Of a DNA stretch of 32,073 nucleotides, positions 18,272-25,145 are shown one piece after another. Position 1 is the first letter of the stretch. Each line of letters starts with the position of its first letter. The translations under genes and the position numbers were made by a program. Where the stretch lies: contig NZ_JMHT01000077.1 in NCBI RefSeq assembly GCF_001905655.1, forward strand, positions 1-32,073. Direction: 5' to 3'. Below the pieces are notes generated by a model. That model searched no databases and had not been told where the DNA came from. It worked only from the letters and a program-made list of their open reading frames with translations. Source of the stretch: Mycobacterium sp. ST-F2 (lineage in GTDB: Bacteria > Actinomycetota > Actinomycetes > Mycobacteriales > Mycobacteriaceae).

Positions 18272-18861
18272 CAGTACCGTTCCTCGCGCCATGGATCACC
18301 GCGGAGGTGGTATCCGTTCTGTTCCCAGAACCCGGGGTCGTCGTTGGGCATCATCCGTATCTCGCGGACCCACTTGGCGCTCTTCCAGAAGTAGAGGTGG
18401 GGCACGAGGAGACGCGCGGGTCCGCCATGTTCGGCAGTCAAGGGCTCACCCTCTGCCTCGGTGGCGATCCACGCTTGGCCTTCGAGGAGATCGTCGAGGG
18501 CCAGGTTGGTGGTGTAACCGCCGTGGCTTCGGACCATGACGTAGTCGCAGGAGGTCTCGACGTCCTCGAACAGCCGGTCCAATGGCACTCCGCGCCAGGC
18601 CATGTCGAGCTTCGACCAGTGGGTGACGCAGTGGATGTCGGTGACGATGTCCTCTACGCCCGCGTTCTGGAGCGCGTTCCAATCCCATCTGTGCTCGGTG
18701 CCCGTCTCGGTCGTGATGGTGAACGTCCATTCGTGCGCCTCGATGTCGGGCGTCAGGCCGGCCGTGAGGACCGGCCAGTCGTCGACGAGCGTTTGGCCCG
18801 GTGGCAACCGTGCGTCGCTGGCCCCGCGACGACCACCAAACCCGCTGTTGATCACTGGCAT
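18268..18861 (-). CDS. sulfite-oxidase-like molybdopterin oxidoreductase, copy B
   Basis: First gene of the intact Mo cassette, 197 residues. The Mo-cofactor domain shows DIHCVTHWSKLDMAW with Cys78 as probable molybdenum ligand, a GGYTTNL loop, and HGGPARLLVPHLYFWKSAKW. The C-terminus ends GYHLRGDPWREERYW, shared almost exactly with copy A. No Tat signal or heme domain is present, so it is likely a cytoplasmic reductase or oxidase driven by the adjacent FNR rather than by cytochrome. ATG 18861 follows GAAGGAG. The 160-bp leader contains a TGTAC-N6-GTACA site, and a TetR gene ends just upstream on the same strand, suggesting repression by it. The substrate is unknown (sulfoxide, N-oxide or oxyanion are family-level guesses). 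Confidence 0.9.
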   Translation of the reverse strand: MPVINSGFGGRRGASDARLPPGQTLVDDWPVLTAGLTPDIEAHEWTFTITTETGTEHRWDWNALQNAGVEDIVTDIHCVTHWSKLDMAWRGVPLDRLFEDVETSCDYVMVRSHGGYTTNLALDDLLEGQAWIATEAEGEPLTAEHGGPARLLVPHLYFWKSAKWVREIRMMPNDDPGFWEQNGYHLRGDPWREERYW

Positions 18862-18921
18862 GGGAAGCTCCTTCGCGGGTCACGCGTGTGGGTGTGCTCA
18901 TGGGGACGCCGACGTGAAAGT

Positions 18922-18937
18922 TGTACTGCAGAGTACA
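18922..18937. promoter_or_regulatory. TGTAC-N6-GTACA operator candidate before the Mo cassette
   Basis: TGTACTGCAGAGTACA has arms TGTACT and AGTACA around GCAG. It lies 61 bp upstream of the Mo gene start, between that gene and the TetR gene, a natural place for a repressor site. Related sites occur at 58-73 and 26740-26755. Confidence 0.5.
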
Positions 18938-19022
18938 TCTGGCTGTGAGGAGATCGCAGCGTTCACTCCAAAGTTTGTCGTGCCCTTCGGCTGACTCTTG
19001 AATGTGTGCTGCGGATCTTGGC

Positions 19023-19676
19023 TTATACCTGGTAGCGGCGCAGGGCCGCGACGGCGTCGTCGAGCACGTCGCGCATGATCTCGATCCGGCCGTGGACCGA
19101 GGCCAGCAGGTATCCGCCTTGCAGGGCCGCGACGAGGCTGGCGGCGAGGCGGTCTGGGTTGGCGTCGGAGTCCAGTTCACCGCGCTGCTGAATGCGGCGC
19201 AGGCCCGCGGCGAGATGTCCCTCCCAGATGCGGAATGCAGCGGCTAGGGCTGGTCGGTATTCCTGGGAGTGCTTCAGGTCGGTTGCGAGGGTCCCGAGGG
19301 GACATGCGAACGGACGGTCTTCGGCCGGTTGTGCGTCCACGACGCGTGACACCCATCTTTCGAGCCCGTCCCAGGAGGTGATCGCCTCGGTGGTGTCTTG
19401 GCCGTCGAGGACGACGGCGAGTTCGCGGTCGATGACTGCTTGGACTAGTTCGGTCTTGTCGCGGAAGTGGCGACGGAGCTCCTTGGGCTCGGCGCCGGAG
19501 GCGCGGGCGACGTCGCCGGGCGACGTCGCGGCGATGCCGTGGTGGTACATCATCGAGGCGGCGGTGTTGACGATCGCCGCACGTGCGTGCCGGTGCTGCG
19601 ATGGTGCCGACGTGCTGCGGGCGGCAGGGGAGGTGGCCGATTCATTCACGGATTCGCCAAGGGGTGGTTGTTTCAT
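19023..19676 (-). CDS. TetR/AcrR family transcriptional regulator
   Basis: The 217-residue protein has a TetR N-terminal domain: a Ser/Ala-rich leader of about 28 residues, helix ARAAIVNTAASMMYHHG, then the recognition region SPGDVARASGAEPKELRRHF and RDKTELVQAVI. The C-terminal half (FACPLGTLATDL ... SLVAALQGGYLL) is a ligand-binding domain. Its ATG overlaps the TGA of the NmrA-like gene (ATGA), so both are in one transcript. The Mo cassette follows 161 bp downstream in the same direction with an inverted repeat in between, making this the best candidate regulator of it. Confidence 0.88.
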   Translation of the reverse strand: MKQPPLGESVNESATSPAARSTSAPSQHRHARAAIVNTAASMMYHHGIAATSPGDVARASGAEPKELRRHFRDKTELVQAVIDRELAVVLDGQDTTEAITSWDGLERWVSRVVDAQPAEDRPFACPLGTLATDLKHSQEYRPALAAAFRIWEGHLAAGLRRIQQRGELDSDANPDRLAASLVAALQGGYLLASVHGRIEIMRDVLDDAVAALRRYQV

Positions 19677-20494
19677 TGGACTTCCTCCGAGGCGAAGACC
19701 GTGAAGGTGCGAGCGGGTCGGCCCGTGACCCGCTCGACGGTGTCGGTGACGCGGTCTTCGGCGCCGGCACTGATCGCCACGTCCATGGCGGCGAGCACCT
19801 GTGCGAACTCGGCGGGGATTCCATGGGCGGCGATACGCCGAGCAGCTTCTCGCGCCGGAACGGATCGATGCCGAATGGTGCGGCCGGTCTGTTGGGAGAG
19901 GATCGTGGCGGCATCGGCGTAACTGAGCGCCTCGGGGCCTGTCAGGAGATGCTCGGTGTTGTGCGCGCGGTCATCGGTCAGGGCACACCCGGCGACCGCC
20001 GCGATGTCCGCTGCGTCGACGAACGCCACTTTGCCGTCGCCGGTGGCGGTGACGATCTCCCCGTCTCGCACTCCCTGAGCGACGAGGTGATCGCCGGTGA
20101 AGTTCTGCATGAACCATGACGGCTGCAGCACTGTCCATTCGGGCACGACCGTCTTGACGAGATGGTGGACGGCGCCGAGCCCGGGCGCCCCTTCGGGCAG
20201 TGCGGACGAGCTGAGTGCCACGACGCGCTGCACCCCCTGATCAAGGGCCTCGTCGAGGAAGGTCTGCACCAGGGGAACCGGATCGGCAACTCCCATGGGA
20301 GCGATGAGGTAGATCGCCGAAATGCCCTGCAAGGCAGCCTTATAGGTGTCGCGGTCCTCCCAATTGAACTGAATCTGCCCAGTCGACTGTGGTGTCCTCG
20401 TCGCGAGTCGTGTTGCCACGCCACGCTCCGCTAGATCGGCGGCAACCCGGCTGCCCGTCGTTCCGGTGGCGCCGGTGATCAGCACCCTATTCAT
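19673..20494 (-). CDS. NmrA-like atypical SDR, NAD(P)-binding protein
   Basis: A 273-residue atypical short-chain dehydrogenase. The Rossmann motif GATGTTG lies at residues 8-14 and the rest follows the NmrA/quinone-oxidoreductase-like pattern: AIYLIAPMG, VVALSSSA, EWTVLQPSWFMQNF and VDAADIAAVA. Such proteins either reduce small quinones or flavins or sense the NAD(P) redox state. The N-terminus MNRVLITGATGTTG is exact for the family, but the ATG at 20494 has a weak ribosome site; a preceding short ORF with a strong site overlaps it, so translation is probably coupled. It is divergent from a second TetR gene that is a likely regulator. Confidence 0.85.
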   Translation of the reverse strand: MNRVLITGATGTTGSRVAADLAERGVATRLATRTPQSTGQIQFNWEDRDTYKAALQGISAIYLIAPMGVADPVPLVQTFLDEALDQGVQRVVALSSSALPEGAPGLGAVHHLVKTVVPEWTVLQPSWFMQNFTGDHLVAQGVRDGEIVTATGDGKVAFVDAADIAAVAGCALTDDRAHNTEHLLTGPEALSYADAATILSQQTGRTIRHRSVPAREAARRIAAHGIPAEFAQVLAAMDVAISAGAEDRVTDTVERVTGRPARTFTVFASEEVQ

Positions 20495-20543
20495 GTGTTG
20501 GCCCAGAAAATGACCGCTGCAGCTGCTCGGACTTCGTCACCAT
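20487..20543 (-). CDS. 18-codon leader ORF coupled to the NmrA-like gene
   Basis: An ATG at 20543 preceded by GGGAGAG starts an 18-residue ORF (MVTKSEQLQRSFSGPTHE). Its TAG falls a few bases inside the start of the SDR gene, whose own ribosome site is poor. This is a typical layout for translational coupling. It could instead be the remains of a longer gene. No homologue is recognised. Confidence 0.4.
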   Translation of the reverse strand: MVTKSEQLQRSFSGPTHE

Positions 20544-20562
20544 GAAACTCTCCCGACGTTGT

Positions 20563-20615
20563 GGACGATACGGGACCGTCCTACTGAACTTACGCCGGTC
20601 GGGCCAGTATCGTCC
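20563..20615. promoter_or_regulatory. divergent promoter region with inverted repeats
   Basis: GGACGATAC (20563-20571) and GTATCGTCC (20607-20615) form a perfect 9-bp inverted repeat across the 139-bp divergent region. The left arm also starts an imperfect 19-bp palindrome, 20563-20581, with ends GGACG and CGTCC. The position between the SDR and TetR starts suggests an operator for the TetR protein of 20634. Confidence 0.5.
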
Positions 20616-20633
20616 ATTCGCTAGACTCCCTTG

Positions 20634-21224
20634 ATGACCCGTCGCACGCCTACCGGTGCAGCCGTGCTGCAGCCCGGGATCACCAAGGCCATCACCGAGG
20701 CGGTCCTTGCCGAGTTGGCGGAGCGGGGTTATGCGCGACTGTCGATGGAAGCGGTCGCCAAACGCGCCGGAGTCGGCAAGAGCGCTCTCTATCGACGCTG
20801 GCCCTCGAAGCTGAACATGACGTTGGCTGTGGTCGCCGACTTCAGCGTGGGCCGGGCCGAAATCCCGGATACCGGCTCCCTCGCAGGGGATGTGCGTCAA
20901 TCCCTGGAATCACTCACGCACTGGCTGTCTCATCCGCAGTTCTCTCGGATCCTTGCCGACCTGGTAGCGGAAATGGGCCGCAATCCCGAGTTGGGCGACT
21001 TCGTCGAGGGCATGATCGGGCAGCCGCGCCGGGCACGCGGGCGGATCCTTCTCGATCGAGCGATCGCGCGCGGCGAACTTGACCCCGACGTCGACCTCGA
21101 ATTTGCTCTGGACTTGTTCCCCGCGCCGATCTACTGGCGACTCCTGGTGCGAGACGGGGAGATCGAGCCCGAATACCTCGACAGACTCACCGATTTCATT
21201 ATCCGAGGCCTCGGCGCACACTGA
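20634..21224 (+). CDS. TetR/AcrR family transcriptional regulator
   Basis: A 196-residue TetR protein. Its DNA-binding domain is canonical: ITEAVLAELAERGYARLSME, AVAKRAGVGKSALYRRW, PSKLNMTLAVV. The C-terminal domain (LSHPQFSRILADLVAEMGRNPEL, then RGRILLDRAIARGELDPDVD and IYWRLLV) fits the TetR_C_11/16-like group. ATG 20634 was chosen; a TTG directly before it is in frame. It is transcribed away from the NmrA-like gene, and inverted repeats lie between them, the usual layout of a repressor that controls itself and its neighbour. An inverted repeat (21289-21328) follows about 65 bp after its stop. Confidence 0.9.
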   Translation: MTRRTPTGAAVLQPGITKAITEAVLAELAERGYARLSMEAVAKRAGVGKSALYRRWPSKLNMTLAVVADFSVGRAEIPDTGSLAGDVRQSLESLTHWLSHPQFSRILADLVAEMGRNPELGDFVEGMIGQPRRARGRILLDRAIARGELDPDVDLEFALDLFPAPIYWRLLVRDGEIEPEYLDRLTDFIIRGLGAH

Positions 21225-21482
21225 CTTTGGCAGCCACGGGCGCCACACGATGATCAGACGTGGGTGAGTGCCGGGGTAGTTGGCATCCGTTACACGGCTG
21301 GGGCGACCTGTCGACGCCGTCGTGTAACGCCGCGCCCCATCGGAGGCACTCCCGTTCCGGAAGCGGTTTACCCAGCGGCGGAAGAAGCCAATGTCTTTGG
21401 GCGATGTCATATCTCGCCTGTATCGCTCACGCGTCGCGTCTCGGCTGGCCCCGGTGGGGCTTAAGTCGCGGCGCGGTGCGCA
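21225..21482. other. intergenic region, no recognisable gene
   Basis: Apart from the inverted repeat at 21289-21328 I see nothing identifiable. The right end probably contains the decayed N-terminus of the DUF417 remnant that follows. Confidence 0.3.
21289..21328. repeat. 8-bp inverted repeat after the TetR gene
   Basis: GTTACACG (21289-21296) and CGTGTAAC (21321-21328) are perfect inverted copies with a 24-nt spacer. They lie about 65 bp after the TetR stop. Without a T-run it is only a possible terminator or a binding site. Confidence 0.35.
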
Positions 21483-21736
21483 CTCGCGTTCGCCATTGCA
21501 TGGATCGGTGCCCTGAAGTTCACCACTTATGACGCCAAATCGACGCTGCCGCTCATGACGAGCAGCCCGCTGATGAGCTGGGTCTAAGACGCCTTCTCGG
21601 TGACGGCCATCTAAGCCGTGCTGGGTGTCGTCGAACTGGCAGTCGCCGCGCTGATCGCCGTCCATCGTGGGCAGTGAGATGGCAATCGGGATGGTCGTCA
21701 CGACGCTCAGCTTCATGTTCACCACCCCGGCGTGAG
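21483..21736 (+). pseudogene. DUF417 (YkgB-like) membrane protein remnant
   Basis: The frame from 21483 reads LAFAIAWIGALKFTTYDAK, then PLMTSSPLMSWV, followed by a TAA at 21585-21587, another TAA at 21612-21614, and LGVVELAVAALIAVHRG before a TGA at 21675. A shift of frame then gives VVTTLSFMFTTPA. This order is that of DUF417 inner-membrane proteins. Three stops and a frameshift make it clearly dead. The N-terminus cannot be traced. Confidence 0.75.
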
Positions 21737-21785
21737 GACGCCCCAAGCCGGCGATCGCGAGGCCATGAAGGCCGGTCTGGCGCGG

Positions 21786-22125
21786 TGCCATTCGAGGACG
21801 AGTTCCGCCGCATCGTCGCCTTCCCGAGGGCGCCCATGAGGGTGGCGCGGAAGGCGTCCGCGTGATCCTGCCGATCACCGATCCCCACACCGTGCGGCAC
21901 GGCGCACTCGGTTCGTTCCCGAGCATCTATCTGCCCCCGTCGACGAACCGGGATTCGGTCATCGATCGACTGCGTTCCCTGGATCGTTCCCTGGATGAGG
22001 TGCAGGCCGCCCACATCCGCGAGGGGGCCGCCGAGACCTACGGTCAGACCGCCTACGTACACACTGCGACGCCTTCTGGGTGGCCACCACGCTGGTCTCG
22101 GGAGCACCAGAGCGTGTCCGCCGGA
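21786..22125 (+). pseudogene. phnA: 3' remnant of a second phosphonoacetate hydrolase gene
   Basis: The DNA matches the last third of the intact phnA just downstream. EDEFRRIVAFP corresponds to EDEVRQILGHP. After a frameshift, GVRVILPITDPHTVRHGALG and SFPSIYLP follow GVRVILPITDPYTVHHGALG and SFASIYLP. Then comes a jump to GQTAYVH, with a further shift before AFWVATTLV (intact GDTAYVHNYDAFWIATTLV). About 70 codons, including the last metal-ligand His, are deleted between these parts. It is a dead copy in the same orientation as the functional gene. Confidence 0.85.
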
Positions 22126-22170
22126 TAGCTACCACGCCGTCGCCCGCCATCACCGTCTACCGCGAACGTT

Positions 22171-22185
22171 ATCGCCGTCGGCGAT
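22171..22185. promoter_or_regulatory. ATCGCC-GTC-GGCGAT palindrome in the phnA leader
   Basis: A perfect inverted repeat (6-bp arms, 3-nt centre) lies 93 bp before the phnA start, a suitable distance for an activator such as the LysR protein encoded downstream. The arms are GC-rich and chance cannot be excluded. Confidence 0.35.
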
Positions 22186-22278
22186 GTCAGCGATCGGCAT
22201 TCTGGGGGTTCTGCGTGGCGGGCGTCACGCACACCATGGCTATGCCGAGGTACGAAACCCACTAGCCAGGAGTTCTCC

Positions 22279-23664
22279 GTGAAGCCCAAGAATTTCTCCG
22301 TCAACGAGCGAACCTACGTTCTGCACGACAAGCCCGTGGTCGTCATCTGCATCGACGGCAGCGAACCCGACTACCACGTCGAAGCCATGGCAGCGGGCAA
22401 GATGCCTTGGTTGAGCGGCATTCTCGACGGCGAGTCGAGCAGCACGTGGGCGGCCCACTGCGCCATGCCGGCACTGACCAACCCGAACAACCTGTCGATC
22501 GCCACGGGTCGCCCGCCCGTTGCCCACGGCATCTGCGGCAACTACATCTTCGACACGCAGACCGGCGAAGAAGTGCTGATGAACGACAAGAAGTACCTGC
22601 GGGCACCGACGGTTTTCGCCGCGGCCAACGAGGCCGGCCTGGACGTGGTGGTCGTGACGGCGAAGGACAAGCTGCGCCGTCTCCTGGGCGCCGGACTGGT
22701 CGAAGAGGGTCCCAGCCTCAGCGGTGACGCCACCCAGTTCGTGGCGCCGTCGAGGAACGGAATCTGCTTCTCCGCCGAGAAGGCGGACACGGCGACGGTG
22801 TCGAGCAACGGCATCACCGACGTGCTCGACCTGGTGGGCATGCCGCTGCCCAGCGTGTACTCCGCGGAACTGAGCGAGTTCACGCTGGCTGCCGGCGTCG
22901 CCATCCTCAAGACGCGGGGCGCCGACCTGATGTACCTGTCGCTCACCGACTATATTCAGCACAAGAACGCCCCCGGCTCCGACGTCGCGAACGACTTCTA
23001 CGCCATGATCGACGACTATGCGGCCAAACTCGACGCACTCGGTGCCGTCGTTGTCATCACCGCGGACCACGGGATGAGCGCGAAGACCGACGCGAGTGGC
23101 ACGGCAAACGTCATCTACGTCGAGGACGAGGTGCGTCAGATCCTGGGCCACCCGACGGGTGCCGCTCCCGACGCGGAGAACGGGGTCCGGGTGATCCTGC
23201 CGATCACCGATCCCTACACCGTGCATCACGGCGCGCTCGGTTCGTTCGCAAGCATCTACCTCCCGAACGACGCCCCCGTGAAGGACGTCGTCGAGGGCCT
23301 GCGCACCATCGACGGTGTCGAGCAAGTTCTCGAGCGCGAGGAGGCGGCTACTTTGTACAGCTTGCCCGCCGACCGCATCGGGGACGTCATCTTGCTTTCA
23401 GCTGCGGGGACGGCGGTTGGACGCTATGAGGCGTGGCATGACCTCAGCGGTTTGGATGCCCCGCTTCGCTCACACGGAGCATTGGGAGAGTTGCAGATCC
23501 CGTTCATCGTCAACCGCGCCTTGCCGAGGCCCGCGCCGCTCGACGAGCCGTTCGGAGACACCGCGTACGTGCACAACTACGACGCTTTTTGGATCGCAAC
23601 GACTCTCGTTGCCAACGTGGCCAAGCACGGCCGCGATCGCGCCTCGGCTGCTCGCGTGTCTTGA
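22279..23664 (+). CDS. phnA: phosphonoacetate hydrolase
   Basis: This alkaline-phosphatase-superfamily enzyme hydrolyses the C-P bond of phosphonoacetate to acetate and phosphate. The 461-residue protein keeps the metal-ligand pattern: Asp26 in VVICIDGSEPDY, the nucleophile Thr67 in MPALTNPNNLS, Asp224 and His228 in SLTDYIQHKN, Asp263-His264 in ITADHGMS, and His399 in LRSHGALGE. GRPPVAHGICGNY is also typical of PhnA and separates it from nucleotide pyrophosphatases. GTG 22279 follows an AGGAG site. It is followed by a GlpT-type transporter and a LysR gene, matching the phnA-phnB-phnR content known from Pseudomonas fluorescens 23F. That enzyme works without phosphate limitation; whether this is so here is unknown. 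Confidence 0.9.
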   Translation: MKPKNFSVNERTYVLHDKPVVVICIDGSEPDYHVEAMAAGKMPWLSGILDGESSSTWAAHCAMPALTNPNNLSIATGRPPVAHGICGNYIFDTQTGEEVLMNDKKYLRAPTVFAAANEAGLDVVVVTAKDKLRRLLGAGLVEEGPSLSGDATQFVAPSRNGICFSAEKADTATVSSNGITDVLDLVGMPLPSVYSAELSEFTLAAGVAILKTRGADLMYLSLTDYIQHKNAPGSDVANDFYAMIDDYAAKLDALGAVVVITADHGMSAKTDASGTANVIYVEDEVRQILGHPTGAAPDAENGVRVILPITDPYTVHHGALGSFASIYLPNDAPVKDVVEGLRTIDGVEQVLEREEAATLYSLPADRIGDVILLSAAGTAVGRYEAWHDLSGLDAPLRSHGALGELQIPFIVNRALPRPAPLDEPFGDTAYVHNYDAFWIATTLVANVAKHGRDRASAARVS

Positions 23665-23682
23665 GAAGTCTGAGGTCTGGAA

Positions 23683-25017
23683 ATGACAAACTCGCAACGA
23701 CGCGCCCCGTCAGATCTCTTCGTCAGCGATTCATCGTCTCTCCATGAAGTCACCGAGCAGGAGTTCGCCAAATACAAGTGGCGGATGTTGCTCGCCACGA
23801 TGTTCTGCTATCTGTTCTTCTACACGGGCAGACAAACTTTCGGGTTCGCCATCCCCGGAATACAAGCAGAGCTCGGTCTGAGCAAGTCCACCTTGGGCGC
23901 CATCAGTGGCGCAATGCTGTGGTGCTACGCGGTGGGCCAGATCGTCAACGGCAACCTCGCCGACAAGTTCGGCGGCCGCCGCGTGATGGCCCTCGGTGCC
24001 GTTCTGTCCACCATGTTCAACTGGTTCACCAGCTTCTCGGTGGGCCCACGATCCCTCGGTGCGCTGTGGGGTGCCAACGGGTTCGTCCAGGCAATGGGAT
24101 TCCCGTCGGGTGGCAAGGTCATCTCAGGCTGGTGGAGCACCCACGAACGCGGCAAGAGCTTCGGCTTCTACAACTTCGCCGCCGGCCTTGCCTCCGTGCT
24201 CGCGTTCGTGACCTCGACGTTGGTGGTCGAGGTCTTCGATCTCGACTGGCGATGGATCTTCCGGATCCCCGTGCTGCTGATGCTGGTCGGCGGTGTCGTG
24301 TTCTTCATCATCGCGCGCGACAATCCACGCCAAGCCAAGATCAAGCCCCCGCCTTCCTGGGAGGCCGATCAAGACCAACCCAGTAAGCACTTGGATTCGG
24401 CCGGTCAGACACGTGGCGTCAAGTCCCTGGATCGCTACAAACTTATGCTCCGGAATCCGAAGGTCTGGGTGACGGGTTCGGCCCTGGGGTTCAACAACGC
24501 TGCACGGTACGGGTTGCTGATCTGGGTGCCGGTGTATCTGCTCGGTAGCGATTGGAAGTCGGACGGCTCGAAGATCAGCCCACTGTGGGTCTCGGTAGCT
24601 CTACCCGTCGGCATGGCGCTGGGGGCGCTGGTCAACGGCCAACTCTCCGACCGGATCTTCAAGTCTCGGCGGGACTATCCCATCGCGTTGTTCATGGGCC
24701 TCGGTGCCGTGACCGCCTTGGCGATGTACCTTCTGGCACTGCCGATCCTGCCCGAAATGGGGCTGATGTTCTTGCTCGGGTTCTTCGTCTACGGACCGCA
24801 TTCGACGTTCTGGGCGCTCAGCACCGACATTGCCGGCAAGGCGATGGCCGGTACGGCGATCGGTGTGGTCAACTTCTTCGGTTACATCTTCGCCGGGGTT
24901 GCCGAGCCCTTGATCGGGCACATGATGGACATCACGGGCAACACCGCGTTGATCTTCCCCGTGGTAGCCGGAGTGTGCACGTGCAGTTGCCTTCTCGCCT
25001 TGACGGTCCGCCGCTGA
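23683..25017 (+). CDS. MFS transporter, organophosphate:phosphate antiporter type
   Basis: A 444-residue membrane protein with about 12 hydrophobic segments. FYTGRQTFGFAIPGI, the loop NGNLADKFGGRRVMALG, and GWWSTHERGKSFGFYNF are typical of the OPA family (GlpT, UhpT, PgtP), whose members exchange phosphorylated compounds for phosphate. An Arg-containing first helix (GRQ) agrees with phosph(on)ate binding. It starts 18 bp after phnA with a GAGG site. Together they suggest uptake and hydrolysis of phosphonoacetate, as with the GlpT-like phnB of Pseudomonas fluorescens 23F. The long central loop (about 220-250) is hydrophilic as usual. Its stop lies in a 10-bp tandem repeat. Confidence 0.87.
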   Translation: MTNSQRRAPSDLFVSDSSSLHEVTEQEFAKYKWRMLLATMFCYLFFYTGRQTFGFAIPGIQAELGLSKSTLGAISGAMLWCYAVGQIVNGNLADKFGGRRVMALGAVLSTMFNWFTSFSVGPRSLGALWGANGFVQAMGFPSGGKVISGWWSTHERGKSFGFYNFAAGLASVLAFVTSTLVVEVFDLDWRWIFRIPVLLMLVGGVVFFIIARDNPRQAKIKPPPSWEADQDQPSKHLDSAGQTRGVKSLDRYKLMLRNPKVWVTGSALGFNNAARYGLLIWVPVYLLGSDWKSDGSKISPLWVSVALPVGMALGALVNGQLSDRIFKSRRDYPIALFMGLGAVTALAMYLLALPILPEMGLMFLLGFFVYGPHSTFWALSTDIAGKAMAGTAIGVVNFFGYIFAGVAEPLIGHMMDITGNTALIFPVVAGVCTCSCLLALTVRR

Positions 25018-25040
25018 CCGCCGCTGACCGCCGCTGACCG
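25011..25040 (+). repeat. three tandem copies of CCGCTGACCG
   Basis: Three perfect 10-bp units begin at the last codons of the transporter gene; the first contains its TGA. Each unit carries a TGA in a different reading frame, because 10 is not divisible by 3. It may be a slippage product of no function. Confidence 0.85.
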
Positions 25041-25145
25041 TCGCCGTCCTCGGCGTCCCGTCTGAGTCTTACTCGGGAACGCCGGGGACGGATGGCACAC
25101 TGACGAAGGTTGCGGCGATGTCCCAGCAGCAGAGAGGGCGACGGC

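Noticed and set aside
22240..23325. Long minus-strand frame opposite phnA
   Set aside because: Same antisense-frame effect; PhnA on the plus strand has all its metal ligands.
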